A stretch of DNA of 64,000 nt from Betaproteobacteria bacterium. GTDB taxonomy: Bacteria > Pseudomonadota > Gammaproteobacteria > Burkholderiales > Thiobacillaceae. The stretch lies in assembly GCA_016219425.1 (NCBI GenBank), contig JACRNB010000005.1, positions 62,001 through 126,000 on the forward strand, given 5' to 3'. This document shows, piece after piece, positions 45,866-55,565 of this stretch. Position 1 is the stretch's first letter, and each line of letters opens with the position of its first letter. A program made the position numbers and the translations under genes. The notes under the pieces are model-generated. The model was not told the DNA's origin, made no database searches, and worked only from the letters and a program-made list of their open reading frames with translations.

Positions 45866-48800
45866 ATGAGCGGCTTCAACCTCTCCGCCTGGTCTTTGCG
45901 CCATGGCAGCCTCATGGCCTACCTCATGGTGGTGCTGTCCATCGCCGGGGTGCTCGCTTACTTCAACCTGGGGCGTTCCGAAGACCCGGATTTCACCGTC
46001 AAGACCATGGTGATTCGTTCCTTCTGGCCCGGCGCTTCCGCCACCGAGGTGGAGCAGCAACTGACCGACCGCATCGAAAAAAAGCTCCAGGAACTGCCGT
46101 ATCTCGACTATCTGCGCAGCTACTCGAAACCCGGCGAATCCATGGTGTTCGTGGAGGTCATTGATTCCACCCCGCCCAAGGTGGTGCCGGAGATGTGGTA
46201 CCAGGTGCGCAAGAAGCTCAACGACATCCGCCACACCCTGCCCGCCGGGGTGCAGGGGCCGTTCCCCAACGACGAGTTCGGCGACACCTTCGGCAACATC
46301 TACGCCCTTACGGGAACCGGCTACCCCCTGGCGGAACTGCGGCGTCAGGCGGATCGCATGGCGCTCACCCTGCACCACGTCCCCGGCGTGGCCAAGGTGG
46401 ACCTGCTGGGGGTGCAGGACGAGCGCATCTGGGTCGAGATGTCCGCCGCCAAGCTGGCCAGCCTGGGCCTGGACCCGCGCCTGATCCAGCAGACCCTGGC
46501 GGCCCAGAACGCCATGACCCCCTCCGGCTATGTGGAGACGGGCGCTGACCGGGTGCGCATTGAGGTCACCGGCAGCTTCGACTCGGTAGAGGCCATCCGC
46601 GCCATCGGCATCCGCGCCGGCGAGCGGCTGTTCAAGTTGGGGGACGTGGCCAGGGTCTGGCGCGGCTATGCCGATCCGCCCCAGCCCCGCTTCCGCTGGC
46701 AGGGTCAGGAGGGCATCGGTATCGCCGTTTCGATGAAACGGGGCGGCAATGTGCTGGATCTGGGCCGGGGCCTGGCCGAAGCCACAGCGCGGATGCGCGC
46801 CGAACTGCCGGTGGGGCTGGAACTGCATCAGGTGGCGAACCAGCCGGAGGTGGTGCAACGGGCCACCAAGGAGTTCATGAGCAGCCTGCTGGAGGCCGTC
46901 GCCATCGTCCTGGCGGTGAGCTTTTTGTTCCTGGGCTGGCGCACCGGGCTGGTGGTGGCCTTGTCCATCCCCCTGGTGCTGGCGCTCACCTTCTTGTTCA
47001 TGAAGCCCGCCGGCATCGACCTGCAACGCATCTCCCTGGGCGCGCTCATCATTGCCCTGGGGTTGCTGGTGGACGACGCCATCATCGCGGTGGAGATGAT
47101 GGTGGTGAAGATGGAACAAGGCTGGGAGAAGGTAAATGCGGCCACGTTCGCATACACCTCTACTGCCTTCCCCATGCTCACCGGCACCCTCATCACCGCC
47201 GCCGGCTTTCTGCCCGTGGGCTTCGCCAAGAGCGCGGCGGGGGAATACACCTTCTCCATCTTCGCCGTGGTGGGCATCGCGCTGCTCACCTCCTGGGTGG
47301 TGGCGGTGCTGTTCACGCCTCTGCTGGGGGCGAAGCTGCTGAATCGGGAAAAGCTCATGGCCATCGCCGCCAAACACGGCGGCGACCCCTACGACGCCCC
47401 CTTCTACCGTCGCTTCCGGGCCGTGGTGACCTGGTGCGTGAACCGGCGCTGGACCGTCATCGGCCTCACCCTGGGCGCCTTCGTGCTGGCCATCGTCGCC
47501 TTCAAGCACGGCGTCGAAAAGCAGTTCTTCCCCACCACCAACCGACCCGAACTGCTGGTGGACCTGCGCCTGCCCGAGGGCAGCTCCCTCAAGGCCACCG
47601 AGGCGGAGGTGAAGCGCCTGGAGGCCATCCTCCTGAACGACCCGCAGGTGAAGTCGGGGTTGAGCCACTTCGTGGCCTATGTGGGCAGCGGCAGCGCCCG
47701 TTTCTTCCTGCCCCTGGACCAGGTGCTGCCCAGCGAGAACTTCGCCCAGTTCGTGCTCATGACCACCGGCATTGCCGAGCGGGAGGTGGTGAAGGCGCGT
47801 CTGGAGGCCCGGCTGACGGCGGAGTTCAGCGGCCTGCACGGGCGCGTGCTGCGGCTGGAGAACGGCCCGCCGGTGGGCTTCCCCATCCAGTTCCGGGTCA
47901 GCGGCGAAGACCCGGAGAAGGTGCGGGCCTATGCCAACGAAGTGCTGGCCGTGCTGCGCGCCCACCCCCACGCCAAGGAGCCGGTGCTGGACTGGAACGA
48001 GCGCATCAAACAGGTGCGCCTGGAGGTGGACCAGGACAAGGCCCGCGCCCTGGGGGTGAGTTCCCAGGAGTTGTCGCTCTCTCTGAGCACCCTGCTCAAC
48101 GGTCTGGCCGTGACCCAATACCGGGAGGGTGACCAGTTGATTGACGTGGTGGGCCGCGCCGAGGCGCGCGACCGGGACCGCCTCTCCGCCCTGGCGGACT
48201 TGCAGGTGCACCTGCGGGATGGTCGTTTCGTGCCTTTGTCGCAACTGGTGAAGATCACCCCGGAACTGGCGGAAGGGCTGATCTGGCGGCGCGATCGCCT
48301 GCCCGCCATCACCGTGCGCAGCGACGTGAAGCCGGGCATGCAGGCCCCCACCCTGAGCGCCGAGATCAACCCGAAGCTGGACCCCATCCGCGCCAAACTG
48401 CCGCCCGGCTACCACATCGAACTAGGCGGCACGGCGGAGAAATCGAGCCATGCGGAGGGCTCCATCCGCGCCGTCTTCCCCGCCGCCCTCATCGTCATGG
48501 TCACCTTGTTGATGATCCAGTTGCAGAGCTTCCAGCGCACGGTGCTGGTCGTGCTTACCGCGCCTCTGGGGATGATCGGCGTCACCGCCTCGCTGCTGCT
48601 GCTGAACGCCCCCTTCGGCTTCGTCGCGCAACTGGGGGTGATCGCCCTGTTCGGCATGATCATGCGCAACTCGGTGATCCTGGTGGACCAGATCGAGCGC
48701 GATATCAAGGAAGGAATCGCCGCCTTTGACGCCATCATCGGCGCCACGGTGCGGCGCTTCCGCCCCATCCTGCTCACCGCTCTGGCCGCCATCCTGGCCA

Positions 48801-48973
48801 TGATCCCACTGTCTCGCAGCGTGTTCTGGGGCCCCATGGCGGTGGCCATCATGGGCGGTCTGGCCATCGCCACCGTGCTCACCCTGCTGTTCCTGCCGGC
48901 CCTGTACGCGGCGTGGTTCCGGGTCAGAGGGCCGGCGGGCGCGGGTTACAATCCGCCCCCTCCAAGTCATTGA
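45866..48973 (+). CDS. RND efflux transporter permease (AcrB/AcrD/AcrF family)
   Basis: FNLSAWSLRHGSLMAYLMVVLSIAGVLAYFNLGRSEDPDFTVKTMVIRSFWPGASATEVEQQLTDRIEKKLQELPYLD...GLLVDDAIIAVEMMVVKMEQG. Confidence 0.95.
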   Translation: MSGFNLSAWSLRHGSLMAYLMVVLSIAGVLAYFNLGRSEDPDFTVKTMVIRSFWPGASATEVEQQLTDRIEKKLQELPYLDYLRSYSKPGESMVFVEVIDSTPPKVVPEMWYQVRKKLNDIRHTLPAGVQGPFPNDEFGDTFGNIYALTGTGYPLAELRRQADRMALTLHHVPGVAKVDLLGVQDERIWVEMSAAKLASLGLDPRLIQQTLAAQNAMTPSGYVETGADRVRIEVTGSFDSVEAIRAIGIRAGERLFKLGDVARVWRGYADPPQPRFRWQGQEGIGIAVSMKRGGNVLDLGRGLAEATARMRAELPVGLELHQVANQPEVVQRATKEFMSSLLEAVAIVLAVSFLFLGWRTGLVVALSIPLVLALTFLFMKPAGIDLQRISLGALIIALGLLVDDAIIAVEMMVVKMEQGWEKVNAATFAYTSTAFPMLTGTLITAAGFLPVGFAKSAAGEYTFSIFAVVGIALLTSWVVAVLFTPLLGAKLLNREKLMAIAAKHGGDPYDAPFYRRFRAVVTWCVNRRWTVIGLTLGAFVLAIVAFKHGVEKQFFPTTNRPELLVDLRLPEGSSLKATEAEVKRLEAILLNDPQVKSGLSHFVAYVGSGSARFFLPLDQVLPSENFAQFVLMTTGIAEREVVKARLEARLTAEFSGLHGRVLRLENGPPVGFPIQFRVSGEDPEKVRAYANEVLAVLRAHPHAKEPVLDWNERIKQVRLEVDQDKARALGVSSQELSLSLSTLLNGLAVTQYREGDQLIDVVGRAEARDRDRLSALADLQVHLRDGRFVPLSQLVKITPELAEGLIWRRDRLPAITVRSDVKPGMQAPTLSAEINPKLDPIRAKLPPGYHIELGGTAEKSSHAEGSIRAVFPAALIVMVTLLMIQLQSFQRTVLVVLTAPLGMIGVTASLLLLNAPFGFVAQLGVIALFGMIMRNSVILVDQIERDIKEGIAAFDAIIGATVRRFRPILLTALAAILAMIPLSRSVFWGPMAVAIMGGLAIATVLTLLFLPALYAAWFRVRGPAGAGYNPPPPSH

Positions 48974-48989
48974 AATCGCCGGAGTTGTC

Positions 48990-49640
48990 ATGGATTACGA
49001 ACAAACCCGATTCAACATGGTGGAACAGCAGATCCGCCCCTGGGAGGTGCTCGATCTCAAGGTGCTGGACCTGCTGTTCCAGATCAAGCGGGAGGACTAC
49101 GTCCCTGCCGTGTACCAATCCCTCGCCTTTGTCGATATGGAGATCCCGCTTGGCCACGGCGAGTCCATGTGGGCGCCCAAGATCGAGGCGCGCGCCCTCC
49201 AGGCCGTCCAGATCCAGCCCAACGAACGGGTGCTGGAAGTGGGCACGGGCAGCGGCTACCTCACCGCCCTGCTGGCGGCCCAGGCCCTGATGGTGGTGAC
49301 GGTGGAACTCCACGTCGACCTCAAGGAAGAAGCGGAACGCCGCTTCAAGGCCCACGGTCTCGGCAACGTGCAGACCCGCCAGGGCGACGCCGCGCGCGAT
49401 TGGGACCAGGACGGCGCCTTTGACGTCATCGTCGTCACCGGCAGCCTGGCCCTGGCACCGGAACAACTGCTCCAGCGCCTCAACCCCAATGGCCGCCTGT
49501 TCGCCGTGGTGGGGGAGGGCGTCATCATGTCGGCGCGCCTCTACACCAATGTCGGCGGCGGCTTCCGCATGGACAGCCTGTTCGAAACCCGCATCAAGGC
49601 CCTGGAAAACGCCCCCGTGCCGGAGCGGTTCGAGTTCTGA
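48990..49640 (+). CDS. pcm: Protein-L-isoaspartate O-methyltransferase family
   Basis: MVEQQIRPWEVLDLKVLDLLFQIKREDYVPAVYQSLAFVDMEIPLGHGESMWAPKIEARALQAVQIQPNERVLEVGTGSGYLTALLA. Confidence 0.88.
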   Translation: MDYEQTRFNMVEQQIRPWEVLDLKVLDLLFQIKREDYVPAVYQSLAFVDMEIPLGHGESMWAPKIEARALQAVQIQPNERVLEVGTGSGYLTALLAAQALMVVTVELHVDLKEEAERRFKAHGLGNVQTRQGDAARDWDQDGAFDVIVVTGSLALAPEQLLQRLNPNGRLFAVVGEGVIMSARLYTNVGGGFRMDSLFETRIKALENAPVPERFEF

Positions 49641-49963
49641 TGCAGCAACTACGCCCTGCGGAACTCAAGGCCTGGCTGGATGATCCGCAACGCCCCCGGC
49701 CCCTCCTGCTGGACGTGCGCGAAGAATGGGAATTCGAGCGCTGCCGCATCGCAGGTTCCCGGCTCCTGCCCATGCGCGAGATCGCCGCGCGCCTGAGCGA
49801 ACTGGAGCCGGAGCGCGAGATCGTGGTCATCTGTCACCACGGCGTGCGCAGCTTTCATACCGCGCGCTTCCTCGAAAACAACGGCTTTGCCAACGTGATC
49901 AACCTCGCCGGCGGCGTGGATGCCTGGGCCAAAGAGGCCGACCCCGCCATGCCCACCTACTGA
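49640..49963 (+). CDS. Rhodanese-like domain protein
   Basis: LLLDVREEWEFERCRIAGSRLLPMREIAARLSELEPEREIVVICHHGVRSFHTARFLENNGFANVINLAGGVDAWA. Confidence 0.93.
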   Translation: MQQLRPAELKAWLDDPQRPRPLLLDVREEWEFERCRIAGSRLLPMREIAARLSELEPEREIVVICHHGVRSFHTARFLENNGFANVINLAGGVDAWAKEADPAMPTY

Positions 49964-49973
49964 GCCTTTGACC

Positions 49974-51293
49974 ATGCCCCTCCGTCCCACCCTGCTCACC
50001 GCCGCCCTGCTTCTCGCCCTGCCCCCCGCCTGGGGCGCCAACCTGGGCGGCCTCTACCAGCAGGCCCTGGAGCAGGACGCCCAGTACGCCGCCGCGCGCG
50101 AGACCTACAAGGCCGGGCTGGAAAAGCTGCCCCAGGCCCAGGCCGCGCAGCGCCCCACCGTACAGGTCAGCGGCAACGCCCGCCTCGCCAACAGCCGCAC
50201 CGAAATCAGCGGCGCCGCCACCACGCTCAACTACCAGCCCCACGGCTTCACACTCTCCCTCAGCCAGTCCCTCTACAACCAGCAGAACATCGAGAACGTG
50301 GAGATCGGCAAGCTTCAGGTCGCCCTGGCGGAGCAACAGCTCAAGCTGGCGGAACAGGAGTTGCTGCTGCGCGTGGCCAAGGCCTACTTCGAAACGCTCC
50401 AGGCCCAGGACGCCCTGGAGACCGCCAACGCCCAGAAGCAGGCCATCGGCGAACAACTCGCCCTGGCAAAAAAGAGTTTCGAAGTGGGCAACGCCACCAT
50501 TACCGACGCCCACGAGGCCCAGGCCCGCTACGACCTGACCGAGGCGCAGGAGATTGCCGCGCGCAACGATCTGGACGTGAAGCGCCGCGCTTTGGAAAAG
50601 ATCATCAACCAGGAAACGCCGCGCCTCGCCCTGCTGGCGGACGCGATCCAGGCGCCCCTGCCCCAGCCCAACGACATGAACGCCTGGGTGCGCCAGGCCG
50701 AAGCCGGCAGTCTCAGCGTCAGCCTGGCCCAGTCTGCGCTGGAGGTGTCCCGGCGGCAGGTGCAGGTGCAGCGCGCCGGCAACAAGCCCACCCTGAGTCT
50801 GGGCGCCAGCTACAGCGACAACCGCGATCAGGCCCAGAGCACCATCAAGGGGGTGGACAGTCGCAGCGCCCTCATCGGCGTGGAACTGGCCTGGACCCCG
50901 TATCAGGGCGGCGTGGTGGATTCCCGCGTGAAAGAGGCCATCGCCAACCAGGAAAAGGCCCGTTTCGACCTCGACCACGCCCGCCGCCAGGCTGTGCTCG
51001 ACGCGCGCCAGGGTTTCCTGGGCGTGCTCTCCGGCGACGCCCGCATCAAGGCGCTGGACCAGGCCCTGATTTCCAGCGAGGCGCAGCTCAAATCCACCAA
51101 ACTCGGCCTGGAAGTCGGGGTGCGCACCCGTGTGGACGTGCTCAACGCCCAGCAGCAGGTCTTCAGCACCAAACGCGACCTCGCCGCAGCGCGCTACCAG
51201 ACCCTGATCTCCGGTCTGCAACTCAAGGCCGCCGCCGGCAGCGTGGGCGAGGCCGACCTCAAGGCCATCGACCAACTGCTGCGCGAGCCGTAA
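49974..51293 (+). CDS. tolC: TolC-family outer membrane efflux protein
   Basis: Signal peptide; NLGGLYQQALEQDAQYAAARETYKAGLEKLPQAQAAQRPTVQVSGNARL...RTRVDVLNAQQQVFSTKRDLAAARYQTLISGLQLKAAAG. Confidence 0.93.
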   Translation: MPLRPTLLTAALLLALPPAWGANLGGLYQQALEQDAQYAAARETYKAGLEKLPQAQAAQRPTVQVSGNARLANSRTEISGAATTLNYQPHGFTLSLSQSLYNQQNIENVEIGKLQVALAEQQLKLAEQELLLRVAKAYFETLQAQDALETANAQKQAIGEQLALAKKSFEVGNATITDAHEAQARYDLTEAQEIAARNDLDVKRRALEKIINQETPRLALLADAIQAPLPQPNDMNAWVRQAEAGSLSVSLAQSALEVSRRQVQVQRAGNKPTLSLGASYSDNRDQAQSTIKGVDSRSALIGVELAWTPYQGGVVDSRVKEAIANQEKARFDLDHARRQAVLDARQGFLGVLSGDARIKALDQALISSEAQLKSTKLGLEVGVRTRVDVLNAQQQVFSTKRDLAAARYQTLISGLQLKAAAGSVGEADLKAIDQLLREP

Positions 51294-51300
51294 CCGCTCC

Positions 51301-52095
51301 TCAGTCCCGATACAGCGCCCGCACCCTCTCCAGGTCTTCCGCCGTATCCACCCCCGGCGGCAGGGGCTGCGGGATGGTGAGCACGATGATGCGGTGGCCG
51401 TGCCAGAGGGCGCGCAACTGTTCCAGCGATTCAAACGCCTCCAGCGGCGGACGTTCCAGGCCGGGGTAGGCCTTGAGAAAACCGACGCGGTAAGCGTAAA
51501 GGCCGATATGGCGGTGGAAGGTCAAACCGGATGGAATCGTCGCTCCCTCACCCCCGGCCCCTCCCCCGGCGGGGGAGGGGAGTAAAGCCCACGCATCGCG
51601 CGCCCAGGGGATGGGCGCGCGCGAGAAGGTGAGGGCGTAGCCGTTTCGGTCCATCACCACCTTGACCACGTTGGGGTTGAAGACCTCCGCCGGATCGTGG
51701 ATGGGGTGGCACAGGGTAGCCATGGCGGCGTCCGGATGGTCGTACAGGGCCTGGGCCGTGGCGCGGATCAGGGCGGGGTCGATCAGAGGCTCGTCCCCCT
51801 GCACGTTCACCACCACCGCATCGTCCGCCCAGCCCAGCCTGCCCGCCACCTCGGCCAGACGGTCGGTGCCGGAGGCGCAGTCGGGCGAGGTCATGACGGC
51901 GCGATGGCCATGCGCCTCCACCGCCGCCGCCACCTCGGCATGGTCCGTGGCGGCCCATACCTGCGCCGCCCCCGAGGCCGCCGCGCGCTCCAGCACCCGC
52001 ACCACCATGGGCTTGCCGGCGATATCGGCCAGGGGTTTGGCGGGCAGGCGGGTAGAGGCGTAGCGGGCGGGGATGACGGCGTAAAAGGCGGACAT
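51301..52095 (-). CDS. kdsB: 3-deoxy-manno-octulosonate cytidylyltransferase with in-frame repeat-derived insertion
   Basis: [38 protein letters not shown]...[16 protein letters not shown]...; [15 protein letters not shown] inserted before [15 protein letters not shown]. Confidence 0.94.
   Translation of the reverse strand: MSAFYAVIPARYASTRLPAKPLADIAGKPMVVRVLERAAASGAAQVWAATDHAEVAAAVEAHGHRAVMTSPDCASGTDRLAEVAGRLGWADDAVVVNVQGDEPLIDPALIRATAQALYDHPDAAMATLCHPIHDPAEVFNPNVVKVVMDRNGYALTFSRAPIPWARDAWALLPSPAGGGAGGEGATIPSGLTFHRHIGLYAYRVGFLKAYPGLERPPLEAFESLEQLRALWHGHRIIVLTIPQPLPPGVDTAEDLERVRALYRD
51541..51586. repeat. GC-rich palindromic repeat (half copy) inside kdsB
   Basis: gctccctcacccccggcccctcccccggcgggggaggggag. 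Confidence 0.9.
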
Positions 52096-52219
52096 GGCGG
52101 CTCCTGGCAGGGGGCAAATTATCGGCCCCCGGATTCGGGGCATGGTTGACAATTTCGTTAAAGATCAAGAGTCTTTTGTCCGATAAGGGCTTGTCCCAAG
52201 GAATACGTCGGAGCGTGCA

Positions 52220-53452
52220 GTGTCCATACAGAGCTTCTCTCAGGAGGGTTCGAAATCGTTGTCCACGATGCTGGGCGCGGGATTCGCCTTGCTCCTCCTG
52301 ATCATGGCGGCGCTGATCGGACACGCGGTCTGGAGCATCCACAACCTGGAAACGCGCATGGGCGAGATCGTCGATGTGCGCAATCGCAAGATCCAGTTGG
52401 CCACCGACCTGCAAGAGGCGGCCCACAACCGCCACAGCGCCCTGGGCTACCAGGCCATCGCCAAAGACCCGTTCGAGCGGGACGAGAATTTCCAGCAATT
52501 CACCAAATGGGGTTTCCGGGTAGGTCAGGCGCGCAACGACCTCAAGGCCATGACCCTGGATTCGTTCGAAAAGGTGAACCTGGCGCAGCAGGATCTGCTG
52601 GTGGTGAAGATCACCGCCCTGCACGATGAAATCAGCGACCTGGCGGCGCGCGACCATGCCGGACAGGCGCTGGACCTGATCGCCGTGGAGTTGCGTCCGC
52701 TCAACATGCAATTCACCGAGACGGTGGAGCGCTTGCGCCACTACGAGCGCGACAAGATCAAGCAATCGCTGCTGGAAACCCAGGCCGCCACGGGAACGGC
52801 GATCCGTTTGCACCTTGCGGCGGGGGCCGTGGCGCTACTCCTGGCCGCTGCCGTGGGCGGACTCACGCGCCGCCTGCTGCGTCGGCAGATGGGCCAGATC
52901 TTCGAACACATGTCCGCCCTGCGGGAGGCGGGCGAACAACTGCATCATCAGGCCACGCACGACCCGCTCACCGGGTTGGCGAATCGATCCCTGTTCTACC
53001 AGCGCCTGTACGAGGCCATGGCCCATGCGCGGGAGGAAAACCTCAAGGTGGGGGTGCTGTACCTGGATCTGGATGACTTCAAGCCGGTCAACGACCTGTA
53101 CGGCCACGCGGCGGGCGACAAATTGCTGGAGGAGGTCGCGGTGCGCCTGAAAGGCCTGGTGCGCATCACCGACACCGTGGCGCGTCTGGGCGGGGACGAA
53201 TTCGCCCTGGTCATGCTGGGTCTGGAAGGGGTGGAACAGCGCGATACCCTGTATCGCCATCTCGCCGAGGCCATGGCGCAGCCGGTACGGATAGGCGACC
53301 TGGAATTGAAGACGGGGTGCAGCATCGGCTGCGCCATCTTCCCCGCAGACGGCGAGCGCATGGACGAGCTGCTGTGCGCCGCCGACTCCCGCATGTACGA
53401 ACACAAACGCCTGCGCAAGGAAGCGCGCGGGCATAAATCAGTGGTTCGTTAG
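52220..53452 (+). CDS. Membrane GGDEF diguanylate cyclase
   Basis: Two TM flanking a helical sensor; THDPLTGLANRSLFYQRLYEAMAHAREENLKVGVLYLDLDDFKPVNDLYGHAAGDKLLEEVAVRLKGLVRITDTVARLGGDEFALVML. Confidence 0.94.
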   Translation: MSIQSFSQEGSKSLSTMLGAGFALLLLIMAALIGHAVWSIHNLETRMGEIVDVRNRKIQLATDLQEAAHNRHSALGYQAIAKDPFERDENFQQFTKWGFRVGQARNDLKAMTLDSFEKVNLAQQDLLVVKITALHDEISDLAARDHAGQALDLIAVELRPLNMQFTETVERLRHYERDKIKQSLLETQAATGTAIRLHLAAGAVALLLAAAVGGLTRRLLRRQMGQIFEHMSALREAGEQLHHQATHDPLTGLANRSLFYQRLYEAMAHAREENLKVGVLYLDLDDFKPVNDLYGHAAGDKLLEEVAVRLKGLVRITDTVARLGGDEFALVMLGLEGVEQRDTLYRHLAEAMAQPVRIGDLELKTGCSIGCAIFPADGERMDELLCAADSRMYEHKRLRKEARGHKSVVR

Positions 53453-53532
53453 CAGAGTCCCCGGCTCGGGAAAAGCGCCCGCGCCGCTTGCCGTGTTTGT
53501 ATGCGCGTATCCGACCGGATACCATTGACACC

Positions 53533-53832
53533 ATGAACACCTTTCACCGCTCCGATGAATTCGACTCTTGGCTCGCAGCATTGAAAGACAAGATGGGCCG
53601 TGGTCGCATCGTTCACCGTATCCGGTCAGCCGAGCATGGCAACTTCGGCGACTGCGAGCCCGTGGGCGCAGGGGTCTCAGAAATGCGCATTCATTTCGGC
53701 CCCGGTTATCGGGTCTATTTCACCCGTCGCGGCGAGGTGATCTATCTGCTTCTGTTGGGTGGCGACAAGTCCTCACAGAAGCGTGACATTAAGCGCGCCA
53801 TTGATATGGCGCGGGCTTTGGAAAAGGAGTGA
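53533..53832 (+). CDS. RelE/HigB-family toxin-like protein
   Basis: SDEFDSWLAALKDKMGRGRIVHRIRSAEHGNFGDCEPVGAGVSEMRIHFGPGYRVYFTRRGEVIYLLLLGGDKSSQKRDIKRAIDMAR. Confidence 0.9.
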   Translation: MNTFHRSDEFDSWLAALKDKMGRGRIVHRIRSAEHGNFGDCEPVGAGVSEMRIHFGPGYRVYFTRRGEVIYLLLLGGDKSSQKRDIKRAIDMARALEKE

Positions 53833-53836
53833 CGCC

Positions 53837-54124
53837 ATGGCCAAATTCGCCCCCTTCGACGCTGCCGATTACCTTGATGATGAAGAAACCATCGCGGAAT
53901 ACATAACCGCTGCGCTGGAAGATCCTAATCCCGATGTATTCCTAACCGCAGTGCGTGATGTGGCTCGCGCCCGCGGTATGGCGCAACTTGCAAAAGATGC
54001 CGGCCTCGGTCGCGAGAGCCTATACAAGGCGCTTACGCCCGGCGCCAAGCCACGCTACGACACGATGCTCAAGCTACTTCATGCCCTCGGCATCAAGCTC
54101 TCAGCTTCTCCAGTCCATCTGTGA
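53837..54124 (+). CDS. HTH addiction-module antidote protein (HigA-like)
   Basis: FAPFDAADYLDDEETIAEYITAALEDPNPDVFLTAVRDVARARGMAQLAKDAGLGRESLYKALTPGAKPRYDTMLKLLHALGIKL. Confidence 0.9.
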   Translation: MAKFAPFDAADYLDDEETIAEYITAALEDPNPDVFLTAVRDVARARGMAQLAKDAGLGRESLYKALTPGAKPRYDTMLKLLHALGIKLSASPVHL

Positions 54125-54255
54125 CGATTCACGGTTCCTCACCGTGAGGCCCAATCCGGCGTTGCAGGGGGGGCGCTACGCTCAAAAGCCGCGCAGCGCT
54201 GGTTGGATTTTTCGAGGCCCCCATAGGTGAAAGCCCTATGGCCAGGTTTGCATTG

Positions 54256-54972
54256 TTAGCGCATCCCGAACGCCAGCGCCGCCAGCAGCAGGGTTTCATT
54301 CCATTCCACCCCTGCGCCGAGGGCATCGCCGGTCATGCCTCCCAGTTTCCGGCGCAGGTATATGAACCAGCCCGTCGCTGCGAGCGGGGCGATCAGCAGC
54401 GCCGGTGCGAGTGCGGCGCTGGTCAGGCCCAGCAGCGCGCCCCACAGTAGCGTGACCGGGGCGGCGGCGCGCCAGCCGAAGCGTTCACCCAGGCCCGGTT
54501 TGATCGAAGGCAGACGGGTCCAGATCAGCACCCCCCAACGTCCCCAGGCCGCGATCAGCGGCACGGCCCAGAACGCCCCCGCGCGCGCCAGCAGCATGAG
54601 CAGCACCAGCTTGGCGAGAAGTTGCATGAACAAGGCTACGGCCCCGAACACGCCCAGGTGCGGGTCGGCCAGCACGGCCAGAAGGCGTTCCCGGTCGCGG
54701 TGGGCCGCCCCCAGGGCATCGGCCAGGTCGGCCAGGCCGTCCAGGTGCAGCGCCCCCGTCACCCCCACCCAGACCGCCAGCCCCAACAGCGCGCCCAGCC
54801 AGGGGTCGATCTGCGCGCCCAGCGCCATTGCCGCGGCGACGAGCGCGCCGACGAGCAGGCCGACCAGGGGAAACCAGACCACGCACCCGGCCTGCTCTTC
54901 GGCGCGAAAGTCCTTGAGCGGCGGCGTCGGCAGCCGGGTCAGGAACTGGAGGGCGAGGATCAGGCTGCGCAT
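54256..54972 (-). CDS. cobS: Adenosylcobinamide-GDP ribazoletransferase
   Basis: [22 protein letters not shown]...WFPLVGLLVGALVAAA...TGALHLDGLADLADALGAAHRDRERLLAVLADPHLGVFG. Confidence 0.95.
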   Translation of the reverse strand: MRSLILALQFLTRLPTPPLKDFRAEEQAGCVVWFPLVGLLVGALVAAAMALGAQIDPWLGALLGLAVWVGVTGALHLDGLADLADALGAAHRDRERLLAVLADPHLGVFGAVALFMQLLAKLVLLMLLARAGAFWAVPLIAAWGRWGVLIWTRLPSIKPGLGERFGWRAAAPVTLLWGALLGLTSAALAPALLIAPLAATGWFIYLRRKLGGMTGDALGAGVEWNETLLLAALAFGMR

Positions 54973-55565
54973 GCGTTCAGGTGCAGCAGCACGGGGGCAT
55001 GGCCCGCCAGATGGGAGATGCGGAAGTGGCCGCATTCCGGCAGGGCGATGCGCCAGACGTGGCCTTCCGGCAGGCCGATCAGGTCCATGAGCAGGGCGCG
55101 CATCACCCCAGCATGGGTGACGAGCAGGCGATGACCGCCGTCGGCATCCGCCAGCCAGTCCTGCCATGCGGTTGCAACGCGCGCGCGCAGGCCCGCGAGC
55201 GATTCGCCCCCTGGCGCGGCGCAGGCATGGTCGCGGAAGCGGGCGTATAGCTCCGGGTCGCGCAGGGCGGCCTCGTCCGGGGTAAGCCCTTCCCAGGCGC
55301 CGAACGCCATTTCGCGGAACCCTTCCAGCAGCGTCAGCGGTACGCCGCGCGTTTGGGCATGGTGCGCGGCAGCCTCGCGGCAACGGGTCCGGGGCGAAGC
55401 GGCAATCCGGTCGCATGGCGGCGCATCCAGCCGCGTCAGCGCCGCTGCCATGGCGGCGCGGCCCGCGTCCGACAGCGGATCATCCTGTGCGCCCCGGAAC
55501 ACATGGGCGCGGCCCGCCGTCTGGCCGTGGCGCAGCACGGTCACCAGGGTGGGTTCAGGGGGCAT
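54960..55565 (-). CDS. cobC: Histidine phosphatase, alpha-ribazole phosphatase-like
   Basis: [36 protein letters not shown]...[22 protein letters not shown], in the cob cluster. Confidence 0.88.
   Translation of the reverse strand: MPPEPTLVTVLRHGQTAGRAHVFRGAQDDPLSDAGRAAMAAALTRLDAPPCDRIAASPRTRCREAAAHHAQTRGVPLTLLEGFREMAFGAWEGLTPDEAALRDPELYARFRDHACAAPGGESLAGLRARVATAWQDWLADADGGHRLLVTHAGVMRALLMDLIGLPEGHVWRIALPECGHFRISHLAGHAPVLLHLNACAA

Noticed and set aside
45485-48415. 976-aa minus-strand ORF opposite the RND pump
   Set aside because: Antisense frame of the pump gene; low-complexity HG-rich translation, no motif.
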